Shown: piece after piece, positions 11,201 through 23,200 of the stretch
How the letters are laid out: the number at the start of each line of letters is the position of its first letter
How positions within the stretch are numbered: the first letter of the stretch is position 1
Source of the DNA: Cyprinodon diabolis
Lineage: Eukaryota; Chordata; Actinopteri; Cyprinodontiformes; Cyprinodontidae
NCBI GenBank assembly: GCA_030533445.1
Contig: CM060068.1
Location: 48,142,453 to 48,206,452, forward strand
Length of the DNA stretch: 64,000 nucleotides
Reading direction: 5' to 3'
Made by a program: the position numbers and the translations under genes
Notes under the pieces: generated by a model
What the model was told of the DNA's origin: nothing
What the model saw: only the letters and a program-made list of their open reading frames with translations
Database searches by the model: none

Positions 11201-14200
11201 TTTGTTTTCAAATAGTGGAGTCTGAGATTAACTGGTGCTTTACATCGATAGATCATGACCGAATCCTCCAAGAGTCTGCAGCAAAATCTGTTTCTGTAAC
11301 AATCTTTAAAGCCTCCATACAGCAGCTGGAGTTATAACTAGATTCACTCACAGACATGCAGACTTCATTTATTCATCGTTTGCACCGAGGGCGGTTCAAC
11401 CCCTCAAAATATGCAGAGGCTTTTGTTTGTTATGTGACGCGCTTTTTTAACAGCAATGTAACTCAGATTACAGTCAAATATTGTAAAATGTTGGGACAGC
11501 AAAGGCAGCTGCTGCACAGTAAACCTCTGGATGCTCCTGATGAGCGGAGCTGCAGCTGGCGCTGGTTCAGGCCTGAGAAGTTGAAGCCTTTAATCAAAAT
11601 TAAATTAAATTGTCCCTTTTCTTCTTGTTTTCCTCTCTATGTTTTGTACTCAGCTGACTTTTCATGCTGTCTCTAAAGGAATGAAAGATTTTTTCCAAGC
11701 ACTAAGCTCACTTAGCTGATTGCTCCTTCCTGTGTTTCCAAAAAGGCCAAAGTAAATAACCCAGTCCTTCTTTTCACTGTAGACAAGCCATGATCTGCTT
11801 ATCTGTTCTCCATTTTTCATTTGGATGAAATAATAGCTGCATGAATCATGACAGCAGACAAGATAGAGAAGAGCAGGAGGCGGGGTTACCAATCTACTTG
11901 CTCTGGAGAGCAGAGTTCGCTGCTTTTAGATGTTGTCTCCAAAGTCTCCAGTAGCAGAAAAAAGTCTGGGGGGAGGGGGGGGGGGGGGTAGTCGTATCCC
12001 AGCTGTTTTTCCAGCATTCCATCTGGATGAAACCTCCCTGACACGAGGAGAGTCAGACTCATAAAGTGGCTTCTTTGCTTCTCATGAAAACACCCAAACT
12101 GACCGACTCTGAAGAGTCTGGAATTTCCAGCCCTAAATAAAACCCAAGCTGCCCGTTCCTCTTTAAAGCAAAGTGTGAGCAGCTTTATAACGCCAGGATG
12201 GTGCTGTGTTTGTCACCCAGCTGTTTGGAACGATGCCTGGATGGGATCGGATGGACCGGATCTCCTCCTGGAACTGCTGCTTCTAACATCTGACCTCCAA
12301 ACAACAACCTGCTGCCAAGATCAGATCCTCTGACAGCCCACCGCTGCAAACTGCTGCAGACCGCAGCAGACTTACGGTGGCTGAGAAGTGCAAAACACAT
12401 TTACAATTCAAAAACACATTAACAAATAAATTATATTTTATGAAACAAATGTATTTTTGAAAAAAAAGTTTAAATTTTTAAAAACAAATTTACATTTTAG
12501 CAAACAAATTCACATTTTAAATAAGTTAGATTTTAGGTAAAAGAAAGTGTCATTTTAGAGAAAAAAAAAAAAACATTATAGGGAGACAAATTTTCATCTA
12601 AAAAAAATTGACCGTTCGGAAACACTTGTACAAGTGCAAAGACAAAACTGCAAGCGGCAAAACACAGTTACATAGCCAAAAACAAACTAACAAAAGACGG
12701 CTACACGGAAAGGGAACGTCCCAGTGGCCGGATGTGACGTCACCATTACCCTGACCTGTAGTACAAACAGCTCAATCTGTAGTCCTCCTGCTTCACCTGA
12801 AAAGTCAGCGGCGATTTTATTATTGTGGAGCAAATTTCAGCCATTTTACACCATTTTGTTCTTCGTGCGGACGGTCTCTGGAACTTTTACGGGACACGGA
12901 CCAGGTGGCAGGACCACCGGAACTGCTGCAACGCAGCCACTGCCACGAATTGAGCTCGCCCTGCTGCTTGGTCCTGCCACCTGGTCCGTGTCCCGTAAAA
13001 GTTCCAGAGACCACCATAAGGGCAAAACATTGTTGGGTTAGCGTAAACTTAAGAAAAACAGCTTCAGTGCAATTCTTTCCATCTAAAATCGCCGCTGACT
13101 TTTCACGTGAAGCAGGAGGACTACAGATTGAGCTGTTTGTACTACAGGTCAGGGTAATGGTGACGTCACATCCGGCCACTGGGACATTCCCTTTCCGTGT
13201 AGCCGTCTTTTGTTCATTTGTTTTTGGCTATGTAACTGTGTTTTGCCGCTTGCAGTTTTGTCTTTGCACTTGTACAAGTGTTTCCGAACGGTCAATTTTT
13301 TTTAGATGAAAATTTGTTTCCCTATAATGTATTTTTTTTCTCTAAAATGAAACTTTCTCTCACCTAAAATCTAACTTATTTAAAATGTAAATTTGTTTTT
13401 AAAAATGTAAACTTTTTTTTCAAAAATACATTTGTTTCATAAAATATAATTTTGTTTCTTCAAATGTTATTTTGTTTTTTATTTGTTAATGTGTTTTTGA
13501 ATTGTAAATGTGTTTTGCACTTCTCAGCCACCGTACAGACTGCTGCAGACTGCTGCAGACCACGAAGAATCAAAGAGTTGCTTTGACACATGAGATCTTC
13601 AATGAAAACATTAGCAGCAGATTTAGCTTTAAAAGCTGCAGTTTAAAACAGCCTAAGTGCTTTCAGGAGAAACCGGATTAGCTGTTCTGTTTCTGGCTCC
13701 AGAGGTTTGCTAGAGAGCAGAGAGGAACCAGCATTACACTGCAAATAAAAAAAATCTAAATAAGAGCTTTTTTTTATTGAGGAGGTAAGTGAGATTCTTT
13801 GCCAATGGAACAAGACAATTTACATTTCAAATAAGAAAAAAAAACATCAGCATTCTCTTATTTCAAGTGCAGATCATCTAATTATCTAAGTTCAAAGCTA
13901 AACAAACTCATTTGATTTGCAGATAATTTAATTTACTAACTCCAATTAAGGGCACATACACTTTATTTAAGAAATGTTTACATATTTCTACAATGCAAAA
14001 ACAATCCAGAAATAAATAAAGATTTCCCTAAATTAAGCGTATTTACCCTTAATTTGAGCAGGTAAATACTATCTGCCAATGGAATGAGTATTTTTACTCC
14101 TAAAATAAGATAATTAGATGAAATACACTTGAAATAAGATAATGTGACCGATTTTTCTTATTTTAAATGTACATTTTCTTTTTCCATTGGAAAAGTGACT

Positions 14201-17200
14201 CACTTACCTCCTCAATTCAAGACAAAATGCAATTAATTTAAGAAACAAATGACTTTAGATTTCTAATTTTTGTGGTGTATGAAGAAGGAGAGATAGGCGA
14301 CAGGTGGGGGAGGAGTTTAAAGCAGGATTAGGGTTTTATATCTTAAGCTTTGATTGTCCCACAGGGCAGAGACAGCGTTAGCCCTGGAAGTCCAGAGAAG
14401 CAGGTCAGATGTTCTCCATAACCTCTATTCACAAACTCCTAAAACTACAGAGGCTGAAAAGGTTTTTCTCTCTGCAGACGGAGCTTTTTGGCTACATGCT
14501 AAATACGAAGTATGTGGGATCGTTTGAGATACCGCTCCTACCTTCAGACCCTGAGCTGTGAGGAGGCTCCGCTGGAGACAGAAGATCTAAACACAGGACA
14601 ACCCGCAGCGGCAGAAGTTCTCCTTCATGATAAAACCTTATCAACGTAAGATGACCTTGGCTGAGGCAGAGAGCTCACCTATCTGGTAGTGGTCGATCTT
14701 CATGGTGGAGTTGGTCAGGGAGCCAAAGATGGTGATGATGGAAACCTTCCTGATGGCCATCTCACACACCGACTCCAGGTACTCATCCCTCTGCTGGACA
14801 TACATCCTGCTCTCCTCACTGGGGGAGGTAATCAGCTGCAGGAGAGGAGGAACATTTGGGGGTTAGGGTATCAGCTACGTGCCATAAAACGCCCCTCCCA
14901 CCGAGCTGCAGAGGTGATGTTTACTTTAACCTGCAGGAAGTGGATGGGAATGTTTTCCCAGCCAACTGGAGCAAAGTTGCAATAAGGAATCTGTGCTGGC
15001 TCCAAACCAGAGACATGTGGTCTGTTAGCGCTTGGCCTCGCCGCCTGACCTGATGCACAGAGCCTCACGCTCAGCGTTACGCAAAGCTTCACAGTTACTG
15101 GGAAGAAATGGAAGCTCAGAAATCCAAAAAGAGGGAATGATTTGATCCCAGACTGCAGAGAGGCGTTTCCTGCTCGGGAAAATGTTGGTGGAACGTTCTG
15201 GTTTCCTGCTCCGCCTGGTTGGAGCTGCTCTTTATAATAATGACAGTAATAATAAGAATAATAGCATCAGGAACCAGCAGGGATCCAACAAGCTGCCCCC
15301 AACAACTGGAACCAAACTGCTAAAGTCAGCAAACAGAGAAAGGAAGTTTCTTCACGCATTTCCTTTTTTTCTTTCTAATTTTGCTCCAGCTGGGGGTTGG
15401 GGCAATACTGCCTAGTATTGCCTAACGGTACATTTGTCTGGTATTTGGTTCCAAGTTCAGTAGACTTGCAGTTTAATGCTAAAAGACCAACTTTTCTCTC
15501 CTGCAAACTCCAACCAGGATCAAATGTTAATGTCTGCCTGAAAAAGATCAGGTTTAAATGAGCAGAAGGTGATTCACCTCCAAGCTAACACCTGGTGATC
15601 AATTGTTTTTATTTTAGCTTTATCTTTTAAGCCTGAGATTTAAAAACTCTTCTCAAAGAAATTTGGGGTAAAAAACAAAATGAAAAGTGATGTAGAAAAG
15701 CAGAAATTTCACTTCTTAGGTTTCTAGTGTTTTTACTTTTGTTCATTCTAAACATTTCATTGTTTAGAATTAACAAATATTTCAATAGAAAGACTAAAAT
15801 GAAACAGGGTTAAAGATCAGAAATTTCACACATGCTGCCCCGATTCAGAGAATTCAATAAATTACACCCCCCCATCCCCCGACCGACCCCAGAGGAGTTC
15901 CCAGGGGCCAGATGTTCCCAGGGGCCAGGAGTCCCCAGGGGCCAGGAGTTCCCAGGGGCCAGAAGTTTCCAGAGGGCCAGGAGTTCCCAGGGGCCAGGAG
16001 TTTCCAGGGGCCAGAAGTTTCCAGGGGCCAGGAGTTCCCAGGCGGCCAGATGTTCCCAGGGGCCAGGAGTCCCCAGGGGCCAGGAGTTCCCAGGGGTCAG
16101 AAGTTTCCAGAGGGCCAGGAGTTCCCAGGGGCCAGGAGTTTCCAGGGGCCAGAAGTTTCCAGGGGCCAGGAGTTCCCAGGCGGCCAGATGTTCCCAGGGG
16201 CCAGAAGTTTCCAGAGGGCCAGGAGTTCCCAGGGGCCAGGAGTTCCCAGGGGCCAGGAGTTCCCAGGGACCAGAAGTTCCCAGGGGCCAGAAGTTTCCAG
16301 AGGGCCAGGAGTTCCCAGGGGCCAGGAGTTCCCAGGGGCCAGAAGTTTCCAGGGGCCAGGAGTTCCCAGGCGGCCAGATGTTCCCAGGGGCCAGGAGTTC
16401 CCAGGGGCCAGGAGTTCCCAGGGGCCAGAAGTTTCCAGAGGGCCAGGAGTTCCCAGGGGCCAGAAGTTTCCAGGGGCCAGGAGTTCCCAGGCGGCCAGAT
16501 GTTCCCAGGGGCCAGAAGTTTCCAGAGGGCCAGGAGTTCCCAGGGGCCAGGAGTTCCCAGGGGCCAGAAGTTTCCAGAGGGCCAGGAGTTCCCAGGGGCC
16601 AGGAGTTCCCAGGGGCCAGGAGTTCCCAGAGGGCCAGGAGTTCCCAGGGGCCAGAAGTTTCCAGGGGCCAGGAGTTCCCCAGGCCAGATGTTCCCAGGGG
16701 CCAGGAGTTCCCAGGGGCCAGGAGTTCCCAGGGGCCAGGAGTTCCCAGGGGCCAGAAGTTTCCAGAGGGCCAGGAGTTCCCAGGGGCCAGAAGTTTCCAG
16801 GGGCCAGGAGTTCCCAGGCGGCCAGATGTTCCCAGGGGCCAGAAGTTTCCAGAGGGCCAGGAGTTCCCAGGGGCCAGGAGTTCCCAGGGGCCAGAAGTTT
16901 CCAGAGGGCCAGGAGTTCCCAGGGGCCAGGAGTTCCCAGGGGCCAGGAGTTCCCAGGGGCCAGAAGTTTCCAGAGGGCAGGAATTCCTTGTTTACTTAGT
17001 GACTCACCGTTTTGCGGCTGGCTAGCTCAAGTGATATATCACGCATCGTATCCCAGCTGGGGGAAATGAGGTGCCTTGAGGTCCTTTAGCCCGGCGTACG
17101 CTGTACGATTTTTTGCCCTTTTTCGGACGATTTTCCAGTCCTGTGAGATTTTTTTAAACAGGCTGAAGGTCACCCTGATGGTGCGTGGTGTAGTGACCAG

Positions 17201-20200
17201 GGGGTAACGAGGGGTGATCAGCCACTAGCGACCACCCCCCCATCAGGAATCTTAAGGTCAGGAGAAAATCAAACATGTTTGAAATCCAGTCGGCCGTCGT
17301 TAGGTGGTCGTGGCAAATCGCTCAGAGGGCAAACAGGGATTCTTCTTCTTCTTCCTCTCAGAGGAAAACCCAGCAGCATGGCGGGGGGGCAATGAGTGAA
17401 ATGGAGTTCTTTCTGTCAAACTGACAGACCGTAGTAGCCACGTTAGCTCAGCCATGTCTTTGTCCAAATACGTCGTCTCCTTTTCTTTTTAGGGCTTTCA
17501 GCACTAAATTGCCCAAATATCCAAGGCAGCGCGTTTCACTCTAGTGAGCTTCATGTTCCTCTGCTACTCGTTTGGCTTCCAGATAGATGAGTCCGAGTAG
17601 CGCCATCTCACTGCGGAGCTGAGTCCCACCTGGTTTTCAGACGTACAGTGTGAGCAGGTAGATCGCATCAGAGCGTCGGGCCGCACAGTGAGAGAACAAA
17701 CATCCTGAGCTGGGAACTTTTAAACCCTGCCGTTTCATCGCACAGGTTTCATCACGCTAATGCCTGCTTTGGGGAGTGGCGGCCTTAGTGGTTACGGTAT
17801 TGCGCTTGGAATCCTGAGATTCTGAATTCAAGCCCCTCTCACACAGGCTACACACACAGGACCTTGAGCAAGACCCTTAACCCCACGCTGCTCCCCGGGC
17901 GCCGCACAATGGCAGCCCACTGCTCTCCAAGGGTATTGGTTAAATGCAGAGTGAATTTTGTTGCTCTGTACTTGTGAGAGTGGAATGACAATAAAACACT
18001 GGAATGTTTACCCCCAAATGATCCAATCAATAGCTAAACAGATAAACCGGGGGTTCTAACAGGACGGTCCTTTCAAACACACTTTATGTCCGACTTTAGT
18101 GTCGACTCAACAATGATAAAGGCGAATTAAAACATGCATCTACTGTAAGACGATTCAAACTGCTGTTTCTAAATATATTATCAGCCTTACGACTAAAGAG
18201 TAAATTAGGAGACAACTGGGTATTAAATGAATTTAAGAAGTGAAGTTAATCTTTTGACACAAAGGGCAGCAGCACAGATGTGATTTAACGGAAACATAGA
18301 GTAGTTTGCTGATAGTGTAAATGTTGTGTCATGTTCTCACCAGCAGACGCCTCCGGTTCTCAAAGTAGTCCAGAAAAGAGGCCAGGGAGCCCTTGGGAGG
18401 GGGTGTTGGCTTTTTTGTGGGTTTTGGGTAGTCCTTTTTTTCTGGGTACTTTGGTTTCTTCTCTTTCCTGTTCCTCTGCTCTTTCCCAGCTTTTCCTCTT
18501 TTCTTTTCCAGTTTCTTTTTGTCACCCTTTTTCTTCTTGTCATGCTTGATTTTGACTTTTTTGGTTGGTGTGACGTCTGGGGCAGGCTCAGTCTCTCCTG
18601 GGTTGCTTGAAATGGGTGGGCTTGGTTCATAGCTGTCCTCATAGTCTTTAGGTGAAACCTGCATACATAAATATGCCGTTATTCAGTCAGAGATTTACCA
18701 CGATGATAAATGACAATTTAGCCAGTTTGAAGCTACAAAAGTCTGCTTAGATCTTGAGCAAGAATATTTTTCTGTGGTAGAAAATGTGAATATTCAGTGA
18801 ATATTCTCAAGGAACTCGAGCTGATCGCTCGGGCAACATTCGAAACTGGGATGTTTTATTACTGTTAGTCTCAGTGGTTTGAATGCAGAGTTTGTCTTTG
18901 ACCATTGATATATAACACTAGATTGGTCACACATGACACACAGGAGCCTTGGCAATGCATTGAGTCAGGGCTGCTGCAGAAACACAAGCAGTGTCACCAT
19001 TTAAAGAGCAGTAAACCTTTAGAATCTGCTTTAAAAGTTTGACTTGTATTTAACTGAGATCTAATTGACCCGAAATGCAAAAATACAAAAACAAAAGCAA
19101 CATGCAGCATTTAAAACAGTAAAACAAATGATTTTGGCTGGTTAAAGAAAGGCGGAATAAAGGGATAAAATACCAGAATTTCAATACTCAGAGTAATTTC
19201 TTGGTGGATGTAGCTGCCATCTGAGTCAACTTATTTCATTAATTTTTAAAGTTAAGTTTAAAACAACAGCTCATACATACTAGTATTAAAATGAAACGTT
19301 CCGTCATAAATATATAAATAACTTTCAGTAAAGTCATGTTGTTCATGTTAAACACATTAAAATGTAAGGAGGAACTTATCTTTTGTTCCGCATGTCACAT
19401 TGCTGCCCATGGGAAAGACTGATTCACACAATTACTTGCATCACTGGGACTGTTTTCCAAGAAGTTTGGCCAGAAACGTTATAAATAACGTTTAAATAAT
19501 CTTTATTATGACTTTATTTGTATAAACCTTTATATTTGTTTTGCTGATTTTGGTTTCTGTTTCCCTTCTTAGTTCTGATGGAATTTTTTGGGGACTTTGT
19601 AAGATGTGTCCACAATAAACGGCTGTTAAAACCAAAAGAACCACGTTGAGCCGTAATTCACTGAATAGGAGTAACAGTGGATTTTATGAAGGCCTCAATG
19701 AATCAGAATATCTCACATTTTAGCAATAAGTGTTTCAAGCTATTAAAACTGGATAGGCTAAGTTAGCGTTTTTTAGAACACCTCTAGTGTTTTTTGTCTC
19801 TCCTGCTCCAATATGAATATATATTAAAGTACAGCAGCCTGGAGCTTTTCTTCTCTTATCCTCTCCCCTTCCTGTCTCTTTGCCTCTCTGACCACCTCCT
19901 CCCCCTAAGCAGGGGGCGGGGTCTGTCTTCAGTCAGGAAGCACCAGATACCCCACAGAGTGAGCCATAAAAACTACACAGATTGGTTTTTATTTTCAGAT
20001 CCATGCTCTGGGTCCTGCCCCTTTTGCTATAACTGTCCCCCCCAGGTCAGCAACAACACCAGGAAATGTTCTGCTGCTGACAATGGCTGGCCCGTTGATA
20101 AAGGTGCAGTAGCAGCCTTTAAAAATGGCCGTTCCCAGTCAAACACCAGCCGAATGGCAGTCCACTTCCCTGCAACTCCAAGCAAAATCCCATCCAACTC

Positions 20201-23200
20201 CCAGCCACTGTAGTGACCCCCTCTTGCATACTTTTTTACTCTGACTCCACCGTTTCACTGAATTACAGGGTCTGACCAGGAGATGATGCTTCTCTTTAGA
20301 TCTTACTGCCACAAATCATGACAGAAAGAATATTTTAGTACAAAGATTTGATGTTTTAAAAGGAATTATAGGGACCAGCCAAGGACATCCAAGGACCAGC
20401 CTAGGACCATCCAAGAACCAGCCAAGGACCAGTCAAAGACCAGCCAAGGGTCAGCAAAGGACCAGCCAAGGACCGGTCAAAGAGCAGCCAAGGACCGGTC
20501 AAAGAGCAGCCAAGGACCAGTCAAAGACCAGCCAAGGGTCAGCAAAGGACCAGCCAAGGACCGGTCAAAGACCAGCCAAGGACCAGTCATAGACAAGCCA
20601 AGGGTCAGCAAAGGTCCAGCCAAGGACCAGTCAAAGACCAGCCAAGGATCAGCCAATGACCATCCAAGAACCAGTCAAAGACCGGTGAAAGACCAGCCAA
20701 GGACCAGTCAAAGACCAACCAAGGACTAACCAAGTACCAGTCAAAGACCAGCCAAGGGTCAGCAAAGGACCAGCCAAGGACCAGTCAAAGACCAGCCAAG
20801 GATCAGCCAAGGACCATCCAAGAACCGGTCAAAGACCAGCAAAGGATCAGCCAAGGACCAGTCAAAGACCAACCAAGGACTAACCAATAACCAGTCAAAG
20901 ACCAGCCAAGGGTCAGCAAAGGACCAGCCAAGGACCAGTCAAAGACCAGCCAAGGATCAGCCAAGGACCATCCAAGAACCAGTCAAAGACCAGTGAAAGA
21001 TCAGCCAAGGACCACTCAAAGACCAACCAAGGAGTAACCAAGTACCAGTCAAAGACCAGCTATGGGTCAGCAAAGGACCAGTGAAAGACCAGCCAAGGAT
21101 CAGCCAAGGACCATCCAAGAACCAGTCAAAGACCAGTGAAAGATCAGCCAAGGACCACTCAAAGACCAACCAAGGACTAACCAAGTACCAGTCAAAGACC
21201 AGCCAAGGGTCAGCAAAGGACCAGCCAAGGACCAGTGAAAGACCAGCCAAGGGTCAGCAAAGGACCAGCCAAGGACCAGTGAAAGACCAGCCAAGGATCA
21301 GTCAAGGACCATCCAAGGACCGGTCAAAGACCAGTGAAAGACCAGCCAAGGACCAGTCAAAGACCAGCCAAGGGCCCATGACAGAAAGTGGGGAAAGTTT
21401 GAATGGCTACTACTGGTAGCCATGTTTGTCCCATGACCCCTCTTTATTAGTCAATAGTTCAGCACCAAGGCCAGAAACCAACAAATGCTAATATAAAAAT
21501 CACAGCAGTTAAAAACAAACTTGCAGCCAGATTTTTATGCCTGTGACCCCTTTAATTCACAGTTCCCTCACTGCTTATGGATTCATATTTATTGGGAGTA
21601 CATATTTCTATCTATCATATCATATCGGCAATTTTCTCAACTCTAATTTGAGACATAATTTATTAAAAAATGATATAAGCTGAAAATAGCTATGACTGCT
21701 TCTGTGACAAATGCAGCGGATTCTGCATTAGAGCAGGCCGATATGTTGACATGACTCGGTGTATATCAATGGTGCCTAGTGAGAATGGCACTAGCTATAG
21801 TGGCTAAAAGTGGATGTCAAATCCAGTAATCTATAGCCATTAACTTTGGCTACTTAAGCGGTTGCCTACAATCAAAAGATTAACCATAACAAGCATTGTC
21901 ATGTTTATCAATTGGCAGATTTCAGTCCAGTCAAGAATTTGTGGAATGTTCTTGACAAACAATTAAGATCCATGGAGAGCCTGTATTGCTGAACTTAAAG
22001 GAGCATATCGTCAATGGTTCACTGGAGTTCTCTGCTTAAAAGGTTATGGTTGCTGCAAAAGCTGGAACAACTATTGTAACATAACCACTATGTTATTTTT
22101 CACCTTTTGTATAAAGCACTCTAAAGTGTACCAATGATATACTGTCTGGTAGAACAGTTATGTCTTTGATAAAATTATTTCAAAACTCCACTGGTTAAGA
22201 AATGATGATGTAAATTAATATGCTGGGTTATTTTGGTGTGGAAACATTTTTGAATAAAAAGGGGCGTGTGCTTCGGCACGCGGCTCGACAGGTGAGGAAG
22301 ACGCTCACTGACAGGACTGTGCAGCAGGAGTTTTTGTCTGGTTGTCTGTTAAAAACACTTCGAAAAATAAAGGAATAAAGATGAAACACAGACAGAGTTT
22401 GTCCCAGCGCCACAGAAAGCCGTAGATCATGTAGAAAGCAGATCAGAGTTTGCACCCAGAGGACGCCGCCCGGTGCAAGGAGACGCCGCCCAGGGGAGAG
22501 AAAGACGCTCCGGTGAGATCTGGACCTTATTTTTCTTTTGGGGGATTTTTGGTGGTACCACTCTTTTTCTAATCTTTTTTTGGGGGGGGTTTACCGTTTG
22601 GATTTTTCGTTTTGGAAAGGACTTTGGACTGAAACGGTTCCAGGATTGTACTTTGAGTTCAGAGCGTATGGAACTCATGTTTGGACATTATTATAAGAAA
22701 TAAAAAGAGACGGACAGTTTTGGACTTTCAGTTATTAGGGATGTTTTTGTTTGTTTTTTGCGGATATAAATTGAGACTTTGAGTTTACTTATAAATTGGT
22801 TTTGAAGGTTTTTTGGGTTATTTATCATTCATACTGAAATAGTATTGAATTAAACTTTGGATTTCTTGGTAAAAGTGCGATTTATTTAAATAAATTTTTG
22901 TTTGCTAAAAATTTCAATACTTTGCCTGATTTCCTGTGAAAAAAACCCCTTGAGTTTTTGTGAGTTCCGCTTTTAAAATAGCTGAATTTTACACTATTAT
23001 ACAGATGGTCAGGAAGTTATGCAGAGTGTGGATAGAGACTCACACACTTTGTAGTTCCTGGTTTACATGATGCATGGACAAGAATGTTGTTTTTTTGTTT
23101 TCTACCAGTTCCATCTGAGTCTAAATTAAACAATCTGGTGGTGAAGATTGTCAGTCATCCAGGTCATAGTCATTCCAAAAAAATTTAAAACAATCCACTG

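Noticed and set aside
12724..13309. Frames starting [10 protein letters not shown] on both strands, looking like a duplicated gene
   Set aside because: They are the two arms of one palindrome, so the same peptide must read from each strand.
15832..17069. Open frames of 397, 385 and 166 codons ([10 protein letters not shown] type), collagen-like at first sight
   Set aside because: All three forward frames are open across a 17/18-bp minisatellite. There is no true Gly-X-Y periodicity.
18326..18610. Plus-strand hydrophobic frame that could be a membrane protein
   Set aside because: It is the antisense of the Lys-rich ccdc80 exon 4.
20376..21374. Possible CRISPR-like array of short repeats
   Set aside because: The units are contiguous 11-mers without spacers, in a vertebrate genome, inside a transposon.
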